A DNA stretch of 64,000 nucleotides. It comes from Adineta steineri (lineage: Eukaryota; Rotifera; Eurotatoria; Adinetida; Adinetidae). The notes beneath the pieces are model-generated. The model saw only the letters and a list, made by a program, of their open reading frames with translations, was not told the DNA's origin and searched no databases. Numbering within the stretch: the stretch's first letter is position 1; every line of letters starts with the position of its first letter. Both the position numbers and the translations under genes were made by a program. The DNA lies in NCBI GenBank assembly GCA_905250115.1, contig CAJNOI010000151.1, positions 47,464 to 111,463 of the forward strand, written 5' to 3'. Below, piece after piece: positions 14,223 to 25,605 of this stretch.

Positions 14223-16394
14223 ATGCCATCTGTAACTGATATTCATCAACAATCATCAAAAATCTCAACAAATAATAATGGTAAATCAACACCACCACCA
14301 CAACAGATAAGTTCACCATTAACAGGAGTTACAACAGATTCCAACAATGTCGATGCAATTACACAAGCTGTTCTTATGTTGGAAAAGAAACAACGAAATT
14401 TAGGCAAAAGAAAAGTAAAATATAAAATTTCTTTTTTTTCTCCAAATTTAATTTTTAATTCTATAGGAAAAACTTGAGAGTTATGAACAAGAAGCTAAAA
14501 GTGGAAAAGAACTTATTAAAGATCAAAAGGTAAATTTTCAAAAAAAACTAAAATTATTTTTCTAGAAAATTTCTTTTATTAAGGATGCATTGGCTAAATA
14601 TGGTGAAGTTATTGGTCAAATTGAATGTGCTAAAGATGTTCATGAACAATTAAAAAAGATACAAGCTGATGTAAAAAAAACGTTTTCATTTAATAAAAAA
14701 TCGAAATTATTTTTTTCTAGTCAGCTAAAATTCAAAAACGTCAATCGAAACAACAAGCTGAAGAGAAACGATTATTAATAGCACAACGTCTTCGAGAATA
14801 TGCTCAACTTCGATATTTACTTGATCATCGACCATCAGTAAAGAAATATCTTTGTTTTTTGTGATAATTTTAAATCTAAATCTTGATTTAATTTTAGTCA
14901 TTAAAAGCAGAAGAATCATCATTATTAGATGAACTTGCTCGTGTTATTGTCCCATCAGATATATCATTAAATACAATAACTCGTGCTGTTGATACAGTAT
15001 TATCAATATATCAAGGTGGACCATTATCATCAACAATTAAAAATCTAACTGGTCGTACATCACAAGAAGTTCGAGAAACAATTGAACAATTAATTAAACA
15101 ATTTGAAACATCATCATCAACATCAACATCATTATCATCAAAATCAACGTCAGATGATACAGTAACACCTCAACAAACACAATTAATTGAAACAGTTAAA
15201 CAAACACCTCTTGTCCCTCAAGCCCCACCAACAACACCTGCTTCTGTACTTCCTCAACGAGAACAAAATAAACAAATGAACAATACTAATGATGGTTAAA
15301 TTAATTATTTTTATTTTAATTAAATATTTTTTTTTGATTTTTTTATCTTTAGTTATGGGTCCATCATTAAGTCATACACATTTGGTTCAGACAAATCCAA
15401 ATGAATATCCATTACAATTTGATACACGTAATCAAAATATCCCACTTCAAAAAATAATTCAAGATAATCCATATTTTTCTCTTGATCTTACAACTGCAAA
15501 TAATAATCAACAAGTCAAACAAGATTCAACAAATAATCAACAACAAATATCTAATAATCAAGATAATAATCAAGTTCAATCAAATGATCCAAATCAATAT
15601 TTACAAACATTTACTGTTCTTAATTCAAGTTTGACAGGTCAAACACCTTCACAAGGTTATACGGTAAGATTAATTCATTATTTATTAGAGAAAAAAAAAA
15701 CTTCATTTGAAATTTTTAGCAAACACCATCTGCTCCAACTCAACAACAACAACAAGGAGTTAATAATTTCGATGAAGTAAATAAAAGTTCTTTTTTTAAT
15801 TAATAATTTATTTAAAATTTGTTTCTTTAAAGGAAAACTCATCGAATGTCATGAGTTCAAGTAATGTTCCAACTGATGATCAACAATCTGAAGAACAATG
15901 GCAACAACGTCGTAGTAATAGTGGTAATGTTCATCGAGGTGGACAATATAATGGAACTGGAAATAAAAATTATAGTCGTGGTGGTTCAAATAATTACAAT
16001 CAACAACAATGGCGAGGACCACGTTAGTTCAATTTTATATTTTCATTGAAATATATCAATTGTTTTTAATTTAGGTGGAGGTCATTATGATAATTCTTAT
16101 GGTAGTGGACAAAGACAATATACTGAAAATAATACTCGTGGTGGAAGTGGTCAACGTGGTGGACCTAATCCAAATTATCGAGGTATGGAATATTTAATTA
16201 AGAATTTATAAGAATAATATTTAATATTTTCCATTTTAGGTTCTCGTGGTGGAGGTAATTATCGTGGTGGTAATCGAGGTGGTAATGCTGGTTATAATGG
16301 TAATGGATATCAAAAATCATCTCAATATCAACAAAATAATGAACAACAACAACAACAACAAGTTCGTTCGGCTCCTCCAAATCAACAATCATAA
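14223..16394 (+). CDS. Caprin-like RNA-granule protein
   Basis: Predicted 558 residues in ten small exons: 14223-14414, 14467-14529, 14584-14670, 14721-14837, 14898-15294, 15353-15663, 15720-15776, 15833-16022, 16075-16182, 16240-16394, all in phase. Residues about 50-190 match the caprin homology region: a coiled coil with EKLESYEQEAKSGKELIKDQ, then DALAKYGEVIGQIECAKDV, then QLRYLLDHRP and SSLLDELARVIVP. A Gln/Asn-rich middle is followed by an RGG/Gly-rich tail (repeated RGG, NYRG, GGNRGG) typical of RNA binding and of methylation by arginine methyltransferases. Caprins act in the cytoplasm with G3BP/FMRP-type partners in stress granules and mRNA control. The N-terminus is Gln/Pro-rich. A G3BP-binding motif was not identified with certainty. 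Confidence 0.88.
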
Positions 16395-17040
16395 ATGATT
16401 GTTTGAGAAAAAAGTAGCTGTTTTTTTGTTTTCTTCATCCCGTTAAATGAACTTTACTCATGATGATGTTTTCTTGTTTGTTGTGTTTATTTCGTTAAAA
16501 CTCTTTAAACTGATGATGAAAGATGTTTTTTTACCGTTCCTTTTCATGCTCTTTTTTTTCTCTTCTTTTTGTTTTTGTCTTGTTTGTGTTATGATCATAA
16601 TCCGACGTTAACAAGAAAAGAAAGAATCAGATTATTTGAACATTTATTAAATGAAACAAACTATATCAGATAGAAAAAATATATTCACAAATTATTTTAC
16701 AATATCAATCTATGAACAAATATAGTTCTCAATTCAAAATTCTTTTAGACTAAAATATTAAAAACAAAATGTGCCTCCAGTTACTAATTCGAATATATGT
16801 TTCATTTATTTACCTAAAAGTAAATAGATACAAAAGAATACTTTGTTCATTTCTTCAATCAAAAACTAAATAAATATTTACTTTCCCTAAAGCTTAACGA
16901 GTTTTTACTTACCTTTTTCTTTCATTATTTGCATTAACAATAAATTTTATAGTTATAGTTAAATCTATCATGAACTTTTTTCTTTATTTCTCTATTATAA
17001 TCAACTACCTAGGAGAAACTTTACAGAAAAAAATAAGAAA
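16395..17040. other. Intergenic, convergent 3' flanks
   Basis: 3' region between the plus-strand caprin gene and the minus-strand small gene. AT-rich with poly-T tracts; no coding sequence seen. Confidence 0.65.
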
Positions 17041-17500
17041 TTAATAAAGTGTTTCAAATTGTTCATCATATGTTTTAGTCTCTTTTTTATTTTTAAGGAG
17101 ATTTATTGAATTTCGTCTTTCATCAATTGATTCATAGATTGGTGATAAAATATATTCATCTTTTTCTTTATTTTTTTCATCAGGATTCTATATTACAAGA
17201 AAAATAATTTGATATTTATTAAAATATCTAACTTACTACTAATGATTGTTGATTCATTGAATCATTTATTGTTTCTTCAGTTTTATTGTAAATTAATTTT
17301 TCATTCGAATTTAAATCTTCGAAAGTTAAACGAATTATTTTTATATTATTTGATGGAAGTGATATATGAGATTCATGAGAAATGTCATTTGTTTTATTTG
17401 ATAAATTAGGTGAAATATTAGGAATTGGTTTTGGTTGACTTTTTCCATTCAGAGTAAGACGATCCACTTGTATAGCTAGTCCTTTAGTATTATTTAACAT
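17041..17500 (-). CDS. Small conserved protein of unknown function, copy A
   Basis: Predicted 136 residues in two exons, 17500-17237 and 17187-17041, with a 49-nt GT-AG intron. I recognise no family. It is hydrophilic and Asn/Ser/Lys-rich, with no signal peptide or membrane segment. Conserved stretches shared with copy B at 31186-31645 are the N-terminus (MLNNTKG), KIIRLTFEDL, the ending of exon 1 (SMNQQSLV) and the C-terminus YDEQFETLY. Differences between copies are mostly single residues and the frame is kept in both, which suggests that both copies are under constraint. It reads toward caprin, tail to tail. Confidence 0.75.
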
Positions 17501-17631
17501 TTCGTTTTTTTTGTTAAAATAAAGATAAGAGAATTAAAAAAGAAGAAGACGTCTATTAAGTAATATAATGAGTGGAACATGTGTTACATGTATCATTAAA
17601 AATCTATGGAAAAAGAAATAAAAAGGAAATC

Positions 17632-17704
17632 TGCCCCGGGTGAGGATCGAACTCACGACCTTCAGATTATGAGACTGACGCTCTACCGACTGAGCCACCA
17701 AGGC
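17632..17704 (-). tRNA. tRNA-Met (CAT), elongator type, copy A
   Basis: A 73-nt cloverleaf on the minus strand: acceptor stem GCCTTGG pairs with CCGGGGC, discriminator A, D-arm GGCTCAGTCGGTAGAGC, anticodon loop CTCATAA, T-arm GTGAG-TTCGATC-CTCAC. No intron. Box A and box B promoter motifs are intact and T-runs (TTTTT) follow the 3' end as a Pol III stop. The first pair G-C and overall match to animal elongator tRNA-Met argue against an initiator. An identical copy lies at 31776. Confidence 0.97.
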
Positions 17705-18414
17705 GAAAATAAGATTAATATATGAAATTGCGCTCCAGAGAGAAAGTCAAAGGATTATCTTTGAGATTAAACGATAGATTCCTAATTATTTTACTTTTTT
17801 CAATCTTATTAGAATTTAATAAAAATCATTTTAGATAAAAAAATTCTAAGAAACCAAATAAGAGATGTTTTGACAAAGTTTCAAACTAATTTAACTATTT
17901 TAAAAAGATAAATAATTTTCAAATGATGAATACACTTTACTTTATTTCAATTTACTTAGATAAACTAAACAACGATTTATAATAATTAATAATCCATGAA
18001 TAACTTTTAATCGTATTGATGAAAATTTTATTAACAAATTGGATATGCACTTTAAATAATATATATCTATTTTGACGCAATTTACATATTAATTTCTATT
18101 TTAAAACATAGGTCATTCTGCTTAAAAATCTGAATAACGTCTGTAAGAAATTTTGAAAGAATGTCTAATCATAATTTTATCTTATTGCGAGTAAATAAAT
18201 AAGAGTTAATTAACAATAGAAAGTCATCTCGATTCCTGTCTGTTCAAAACTTGTGTGAATCTAATTAGATATGAATAGTTTTATAAATAGTTACAAAAAC
18301 AAAATTCTATAATCTTTATTTTAAGTATTTTAATAAAAATCTAATCGTTATTAATTAAACAATAACCGATAGTAAGAATACTTTTCTACAATAACTTCGA
18401 TTAATATAAATTAA
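17705..18414. other. Intergenic spacer
   Basis: AT-rich; no gene seen. Probable 3' flank of the minus-strand gene that follows. Confidence 0.65.
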
Positions 18415-19694
18415 TTAGTTGTAATTATAGGTTTGTGTTAAATTGTGAATAAATGCTGGTGGTCGAAATAATCCCGTATAAGCACGTGCAATATAATCTG
18501 GACGATATCTTTGATCAAGTTCTTTCAAATCATTATCTTGATTAAAATCAAAAACTCTTTGAATTTGTCCATCAATTATCCATATATGACCATATTCATC
18601 ATTTATTAAATTACAAACATGATTAAAACCTTTATGACTATTTCCTCGATTTGATTTAACTATTCCTTGAAAAACATATCTAAAGAAAATTTGTTTATAG
18701 AAAATAAACAAGTTTCTATTTTGTAAAACCTATGATTAGGAAGAAGATTTCGTCTAATAACATCTGTAAAAGTTGTTGTTGGATGTCGATTTAAATCAAC
18801 ATCTAAATATTCCATTTGACTTACATATGAAATCCATTGTTTTTGCATTTGACAAGTATTTACAAAATAATGTTCTAATTTATCTATATGAATATAATTA
18901 TTAAATAAACTTTGTAAATTAAGATCAACTGCATTTGTACATGGAACACAATTTCGATAAAATATTGGTTCATCGATTTGTGGATTTCGAAGCCATTGAC
19001 CTAAATTCGATGCACAATTTGTATATTTATTATGAATATGTTGGGCAATAAATTCAAATAATTCTTTGACATCTTCGATAAGATGACTTTCATATAGTTG
19101 AATTAATTTGATTTGATTTGAAAATGAATAACTTTGTTTGATAATACCTGGCGGAAGATGACCAGGTAAAACTTTTTCTAATGAAAAATAATTTATTTGT
19201 TGATCATCATTATCTGATAATGATAATTGTTCAAAATCATCTGTAAGAGATGCAACAGACGGTGAATTATCTAATGATCTAGGTACATAAGCATCATCTT
19301 TCGATGCTCGTTCAAGTTCTTCTTCAAGTGAACCATCTGTCATATCTAATAATTCTTGTTCAAAAGATTTATCTAGTTGACTATCTGATAAATCTAATAC
19401 TCGATGTTCATCATCATCATTAATTGCTTCATTAAGATCTTCTTCTAATTGATCACTTGATGAATCTAACCAAACGAATTCACCATCTTCACTAGTTTTG
19501 GGAGAATTTTTAACGGATTGATCATTTGTAGAATTAACGAAGAAAAAATCAGTGATTTTACCTCCTTCATTTGTATATAATAACAAAATTGTATAAAAAA
19601 TCATAAAAAAAATACATTTAAACATCATTAATAAATTCGAATTCGAATGAAATATATATATAAATTTATATATTAGTAAAAACAAAGCGCCCAT
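18415..19694 (-). CDS. Secreted protein with papain-fold (Tox-PL-like) toxin-type domain
   Basis: Predicted 409 residues in two exons, 19694-18730 and 18679-18415, with a 50-nt intron. A hydrophobic N-terminus reads as a signal peptide or anchor; the second Met pair (MMFKCIFFMIF) would give the better signal peptide. Residues about 50-190 are acidic Asp/Glu/Ser-rich and look disordered. The C-terminal part has a possible Cys-His-Asp triad in the order seen in papain-fold toxin/glutamine-deamidase domains: a Cys in YTNCASNLGQWL, a His in GFNHVCNLIN, and an Asp in HIWIIDGQ. Such domains are mostly bacterial polymorphic-toxin or effector modules acting on host or rival proteins. The assignment is by motif pattern only. 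If right, it suggests horizontal acquisition and a defensive or digestive role. Confidence 0.5.
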
Positions 19695-20629
19695 AATTAT
19701 TGTATTTTAACTGACATGTTTATTTTTAATTTTAGTTGAATTATAAAGGGGAATTTTTTTCTATCAAAATGATTATTGTTTGGTAAGTGATGTATATATT
19801 ATAAACTGGCTGGAAGCTACGTGAAGTGACATGATTATTTTCAAAAGATTTACTTCTAGAAGATTGGATTCTATAATAGATTTTGGGATAATATGTAACT
19901 CATCTGAATGAGAGGACACACTTCGTCACAAATACGATAGTACTTTTGAACATATACGAAATAGATTTGCAAAAGTAATTTTATTTTCTACAAGATAATT
20001 CTGTATAGAACTCTTCCTTTTTCAGTATATGTTCTTGATGATTCAATCATTCAAATACATTACTTCGTGAGATTCTACAGAGCTCAAAGAACCTTACATG
20101 ATTCACCGGTCTTACACGCAGAGCTTCTCCGAGTTTAGCAGTACTGGCCAGCATCTTTTTAGTGGCAAGTTACTGCGTATTAAACGTTTTGTGATTCAGC
20201 AATTTTAGAAACGAAAATTTCGCCGTTCACTATAATTGGAGAGAATCTGTCAAGATTTTTTTATTATCGCATGGAACGTTTTCGGGTTTACTGTCACTAA
20301 CAAGAATATTTCAAGGTTCTGCTACGATTAGATAAAACGTTTTATGCTTCGCCATTACGATTGTTGCATACAATCTCAGGGCATATCTGCACGTATCCCA
20401 CAAGTGAAATATAGTTTTCCAAATACTCGTCTATTCTTTTGAGACGAGCAACAACCAATCAGAGACTTGCTGAAAAGACAACGAGAACATCATCACTACA
20501 ATACATATCAAATTCAAAAACAAGCAGTTTTATTTCTAATTTATATAACAAACATAAAAACAGAATAATATTCGTACGATCATCATTAACGGTATATTCG
20601 TTATCAAATTATATTTAATATTAGTATTT
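19695..20629. other. Intergenic spacer of less extreme AT content
   Basis: No coding frame of note. From about 20040 to 20500 base composition is closer to even than in other spacers, which may mark an old unrecognised insertion. Confidence 0.5.
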
Positions 20630-20637
20630 ACCATTTT

Positions 20638-20814
20638 CAGTGGCGGATCTAGGATTTTCATTAGGGGATGACGATTTATAAAAAAAAGTGGAAAGTAGTA
20701 TTATTTTTTACGAGAGAAACCTATAGTCTTCTATCTGTTTTCAGTATTCGTCGAAGTATCTACCTTTGAAGGGGTGATGGTCGCCGGTTCGCCGAATAAC
20801 TAGATCGACCACTG
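20638..20814. mobile_element. hAT-like MITE, 177 bp
   Basis: Imperfect terminal inverted repeats: left CAGTGGCGGATCTAGG, right end (reverse complement) CAGTGGTCGATCTAGT. They are flanked by near-identical 8-bp direct repeats ACCATTTT (20630-20637) and ACAATTTT (20815-20822). CAGTG-type ends with 8-bp target duplications are characteristic of hAT elements. No transposase fits in 177 bp, so it is non-autonomous. The last 24 codons and the stop of the LRR gene lie inside it. Confidence 0.75.
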
Positions 20815-22182
20815 ACAATTTTCCTCCTCTTCGATTCCGTTCAACATATTCGTCAACTAAACGTAAAGTATAGTCTCGTACGCGATTCCATTTGAGACTT
20901 AGTGTGGTGAGTGTCTAGATAAAAGAGGGAAAGTAAAGACATGGTATAAATAAAGCGAGAATAATAATTACGGTATTGTATCTTAATGCATTAACCAAAT
21001 ATTGTGCTCCATAATGTCCGATTTGATTCCGTTCGAGATCAAGTGTGGTGAGTGTCTAGATGAAAAGTGAAGGTAAAGACATGTTATAGATAAAGAGAGA
21101 ATAAGAACTACCTTATTGTGTCTTAATGCATTACCAAAATCCTGTGCTCCAACGTATCCAATCTCATTGACGCTGAGATCTAGTGTGATGAGTGTCTAGA
21201 TGGAAAAGTAAAGGTAAAGAAATGGTATAGATAAAGTGAGAATTAGAATTACTGTATTGTGTCCTAATGCATCACCCAAATAGTGTGCTCCAACAGCTCC
21301 GATTTCATTATAGCTGAGATTTAGCGTGATGAGTGTCTAGATGAAAAAGGGAAGGTAAAGATATGGTATAGATAAAGAGAAAATAAGAATTACTGTATTA
21401 TGTTTTAATGCATCACCCAAATATTGTGCTCCAACATTTCCGATCTGATTCCATTTGAGACTTAGTGTGGTGAGTGCCTAGGTGGAAAAGTGAACGAAAA
21501 GAAATGGCATAGATAAAGTGAGAATAAGAATTACTGTATTGTGTCTTAATCCATTACCCAAGTGTTGTACTCCAACATCTCCGATTCTATTCTGGTAGAG
21601 ATCAAGTGTGGTGAGTGTCTAGGTGAAAAAACGAAGGTAAATACATAGTATAGATATAGAAAGAATAAGAATTACCGTATTATGTCTTAATGCATCGCCC
21701 AAACATTGTGCGCCAGCATCTCCAATATCGTTCTGTCGGAGATTTAGTGTGATGAGTGTCTAGATAGAAGAGGGAAGGTAAAGACATGATATAGATAAAG
21801 AGAGAATAAGGATTACCGTATTGTGTCTTAATGCATTACCCAAAAATTGTGCTCCAATATGTCCGATTTCATTATCGTCGAGACTTAGTGTGGTGAGTGT
21901 CTAGATGGAAAAGTGAAGGTAAACACATGATATAGATACAGAAAGAATAAGAATTACCATATTGTGTCTTAATGCATCGCCCAAATATAGTGCTCCAACA
22001 GCTCCGATTTCATGATCGTTGAGATTTAGTGTAGTGAGTGTCTAGATGAAAAAGTGAAGGTAAAGACACGGCATAGTTGCAGAGAGAATAATAATTACTG
22101 TATTATGTTTTAATGTATCACACAAATATTGTACTCTAACAGCTCCGATTTTATGATCGTCGACACTTAGTGTGGTGAGTGT
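20741..22182 (-). CDS. Ribonuclease-inhibitor-type LRR repeat array (5' end not found)
   Basis: Ten exons on the minus strand, all phase 0. Nine are exactly 84 nt (28 residues): 22182-22099, 22041-21958, 21900-21817, 21759-21676, 21618-21535, 21477-21394, 21336-21253, 21195-21112 and 21055-20972. The terminal exon is 20914-20741. Introns are about 55-60 nt and similar to each other. A typical unit reads TLTTLSLDDNEIGHIGAQFL followed by GNALRHNT, the 28-residue LRR of RNase-inhibitor/NLR proteins. No stop interrupts the frame (310 residues). Such arrays form curved protein-binding surfaces. The unit pattern stops abruptly at about 22220 and no start is visible. The F-box exon at 23451-23603 is the best candidate N-terminus but the joining exons are missing, so the gene may be truncated. 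Confidence 0.75.
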
Positions 22183-23450
22183 CTAGATAGAAAAAGGAAA
22201 GTAAAGACATGATACAGATATGGAGATAGAGTGGTCAATCATTTTCTTCTGATTGCTCAGTACGAAAATGGAGACTATTGTCATTGGTTTAAAGAGTTTG
22301 TGGATATGAGTACAGATGTTTCTCTGAACTCACATGTTGTTCATGGTTCAAAATTGTTTTTTTGAAATAAAGCTAGTCTAAAAAGAAATTATCGAGAGCG
22401 ACACTTATATATTAATTTTTGTATCTGTCAGGTATTCTAATTGTTAAATTTGGGGGAAGAAATATAAAAAAATATTTGTTTATTGTATGAGATCTTGTAA
22501 AGCACTTCTGTGCAAACACTATTGTAAATCGTTGTATTATGTACTGAAATAACAGTGAAATACAGGAAATAGTGTTGATCATTATAGAGTAGTGTGGAAT
22601 GTTTGTTAGTATCTTACACATATGACAAAATGGTGGTTCCTTTTCGGTGATCAAAGGGAAGAGTGAAACAGACTATCGGATGATATTAGATTCATTTTGA
22701 ATAGAAAATGGAATCATTCTAAAACGTTCTGAAAGAAATATTCTTTACAAGTTATCTCGAAAATTTCGTGCTTAGGAAAATGTCGTTTAAATGAAATATA
22801 TTTTAGAGCAATTATTCGTGAAAACATGTGATCCAGGAGTTATGTTTCTGAAAAATATGTTCCACTTTCATGGTATGGGTGTGAGTGATATAAATGTTGT
22901 TGGGTATCAGTCTTCTTTTCATTTGTATCTTCAAATCCACTGGCATCTACACCTTCACTTATACTCAGTCTCCGCGCTCTCAAGAAACTATTTGTTGAAG
23001 ATATTTTTCAAGAAACTTTCTGAGATATTATCTATAACAAGTGAAACTAGTTCATAGATCGTTAATTTCTTTCACAATCTAATTTTTACTATCAAAGTTG
23101 TATGAAAGGAAGGTTTTGATATACATAAAACAACACATAACACTGTGTTTTCCTTTTCTTTTCGTTCGTTTCTAAATATCATATCGAGTTTCAAACGTGA
23201 AATATTTAGATGAGATTGAAAAAAAACAAAATGATTATTTCATAATTATCAGGCTATAATGTTTATATTGTCAGAATATAGAAAATAATTTTCAGAAAGA
23301 GATCACTAGGTAATAAATTAGTTGAAATGACACATAACTTTATGCACATATATTTTATTGAAGTTATTGTATTCAACTAGAAAGTATATAAATGAAAAAT
23401 AATTTAAGCCAATAAGTAAAAATTAGACAATCACAAGAGAGAAATTTTAC
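22183..23450. other. Sequence between LRR array and F-box exon
   Basis: No convincing exon linking the F-box to the LRR units was found. A G/T-rich patch at 22866-22890 followed by a C/A-rich stretch resembles other G/T-rich islands in this window. Confidence 0.5.
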
Positions 23451-23603
23451 CTGATATCGATAGTAACTGTTAATAATATTGTCAAACCGTTGACATACGT
23501 TTCTCATTGAGCATAGCATCATAATATTGTTTTGATGATCCAAAATTCGGTAGACAAGTTCTACCGGTAATGTAAGAAAGGTAGTAATATTTTCACTGGA
23601 CAT
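23451..23603 (-). CDS. F-box exon (partial gene)
   Basis: A 51-codon open exon starting ATG (MSSENITTF) with the F-box core LTLPVELVYRILDH and CSMRNVCQRFDNII, ending at a donor (CAG|GTAAAA) in phase 0. F-boxes bind Skp1 in SCF ubiquitin ligases, while the rest of the protein picks the substrate. The next recognisable same-strand, same-phase coding exons are the LRR units from 22182 down, which would make an F-box/LRR protein. The connection is inferred. Confidence 0.6.
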
Positions 23604-25605
23604 TATAAACTTGCTGAAATGCGTATTGCGTGACTCTATATGTGTTGAACCTGTACAACTGCCATTGTTGACTGTTTGCTTGACTCGAAATGGCAAGAAA
23701 AAGTAACAAAAATATGCAAGGTCAGAGATAAACAATGTACAGGGGTCATACGAGAGAAAAAAGGTCAAATGGAGAGGAAGAGATAGGGAAAATTACACGG
23801 ACAAGCTATAGAAGGGATCAGAAAAGAGAGGTCATATAATAGCCAACGTTAGGAGTAAACTCATTACGACGAATCATGACTTAGAAGCAAACTTCTCAAA
23901 ACCACATACTATGCGAGAGTTTATAGCAAAAATGCAGCAGATCAGGATACGGATTCAATTTAGTTGAAGCAGAGACTTTTCTTATAATGAACACCAATGG
24001 CATACCATCTTCAGCAAATCGTATAAAGATTACTGATTGTCTACATGATCGTTGTGCTTTCTGCGTAAAAAATGATCTGGATTAAAGAAAAAGAGTTTTA
24101 GAATATAGAAAATCATATCAGAGATTATGAAAGGAATATATGAAGAATGAGCTATGTTAGTAAGTCAGAGTGAGAGAGTAGAGGAATGCGGAATTCACAG
24201 AATTCAATGTACATAGTTTGTATTTTATGTACTCTAATACCATGAAAAAATCTTATATGTCAGATACATTTTCATTGGTGATGAAGAATGTCAAAATAAA
24301 AACTGATGCATGAAGAGTTAACCATGATTCAATGGATAGCGTTTAACAGTGAGTCAAAGAAAATGACGCTATGAGAATACATTATTCATTCTGTTCCTAA
24401 TAGATTATAAAAACAATTGAGGATGAGTGCCGATGGAGTAGCTTTGTTACATTCACATTCACCCGTTTTCTAAACTTTAGATACCGAGGTCACACAAAAT
24501 ATTTATACCAAAATTCTACATCAATTTCAAAATGACTCGTAGCGCCAAATACGATATCGATGATCATACTTCGTAACTATGATCACATAATATATTTGAA
24601 CAAATAAATCATTGTTACAATCTTCAATCAAACAATAAAATCATCCATATCAACACAACAATTCAATTTTATTCAATAATTGAATAAAATTATCCTATGA
24701 GTAAAAGAAATTAATTAGAGATATCGAAACATTTCGATATATTTTCGCCTATAAATTCTGAAAGGCTAAAGATCACTTTGATTAATAAGAAGGATCGTGA
24801 AACCTACGATAACTCATAAATCTAAAATATTATATACTTAGAGAATACCTAGAGAATTATTGTACACATCAATATGCATTGTTAATAATCCAATATTAGA
24901 TTTTCAAAGAAATATTCTTTCTCTTTTTACTATAGATTGCTGCTCATGTACATTATTATTCCAAAAATTTAGTTTTACTAGTCAATGCGAAGTGCGAACT
25001 TTGACTTCTAAAATTATTTACATTAGAATATACTGAAGAGTGGTTTATTATTTTTAATTATTCATTTTCTTGTGGAAGTTTGGTTGGAAGTGAATTAGAG
25101 TGGGTTATAGCATATTTCACTAATACCTCACAGCCAGAACCAACAGGTTCAATTTTCCTTTTTTTGGTCAAGATGTAAGTCCATTTGTTTTTGATTAATC
25201 AAGAGTACCTGTCGTTGTCACACATCTAATCAAATATTAGTCTTTTAAAGGATTAATTATGAGTTATTAACGCAACGGGGAAAGTCTATTGATTAGAACT
25301 TTCTATAAGATAGAAATATATCAATGTACATCCAAGAAGTTCTTTAACACTTGATGATCATTTTGCATATGAACATTACATCTTCAAATTTGAGGTGACT
25401 CATTTTAATTGTTTTTTTTATATTAAAAAACTTTTATTGTAATTACGGTTAGTAAAGAGGTACGAAAAAAATGCAAGAAAGAAATTTGAAATGAAGGTAT
25501 TAATAAAAAAAAATAGTTATTAGAGTCTGTTTGACTTTAAAAAGTTTATTTTTCGAAATAGTTTTTGTTGTTAGATCAAACTGCCGACAGCTCATGAATA
25601 CTTCT
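23604..25605. other. Intergenic spacer, 2 kb
   Basis: No gene recognised. Base composition is mixed and several stretches (23800-24500) are less AT-rich than the neighbouring spacers. It lies between the F-box exon's upstream side and the 3' end of the EGF gene. Confidence 0.5.

Larger units (their letters stand above)
17038..17708. repeat. Segmental duplication, copy A (small gene plus tRNA-Met)
   Basis: This block is repeated in the same orientation at about 31183-31852. Similarity starts at the stop codon of the small gene and ends right after the tRNA; flanks on both sides are unrelated. Gene length (460 bp), intron position and the roughly 131-nt gap to the tRNA are all preserved. Confidence 0.95.

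Noticed and set aside
17632-17704. Initiator tRNA-Met
   Set aside because: The first pair is G-C and stem sequences follow elongator tRNA-Met; initiators in animals start with A-U.
20741-22182. Regularly spaced repeats that could suggest a CRISPR array or satellite
   Set aside because: Unit length is about 140-148 bp, each 84-nt part is an open LRR exon with GT-AG borders, and spacers are similar to each other; these are exons, not CRISPR spacers.
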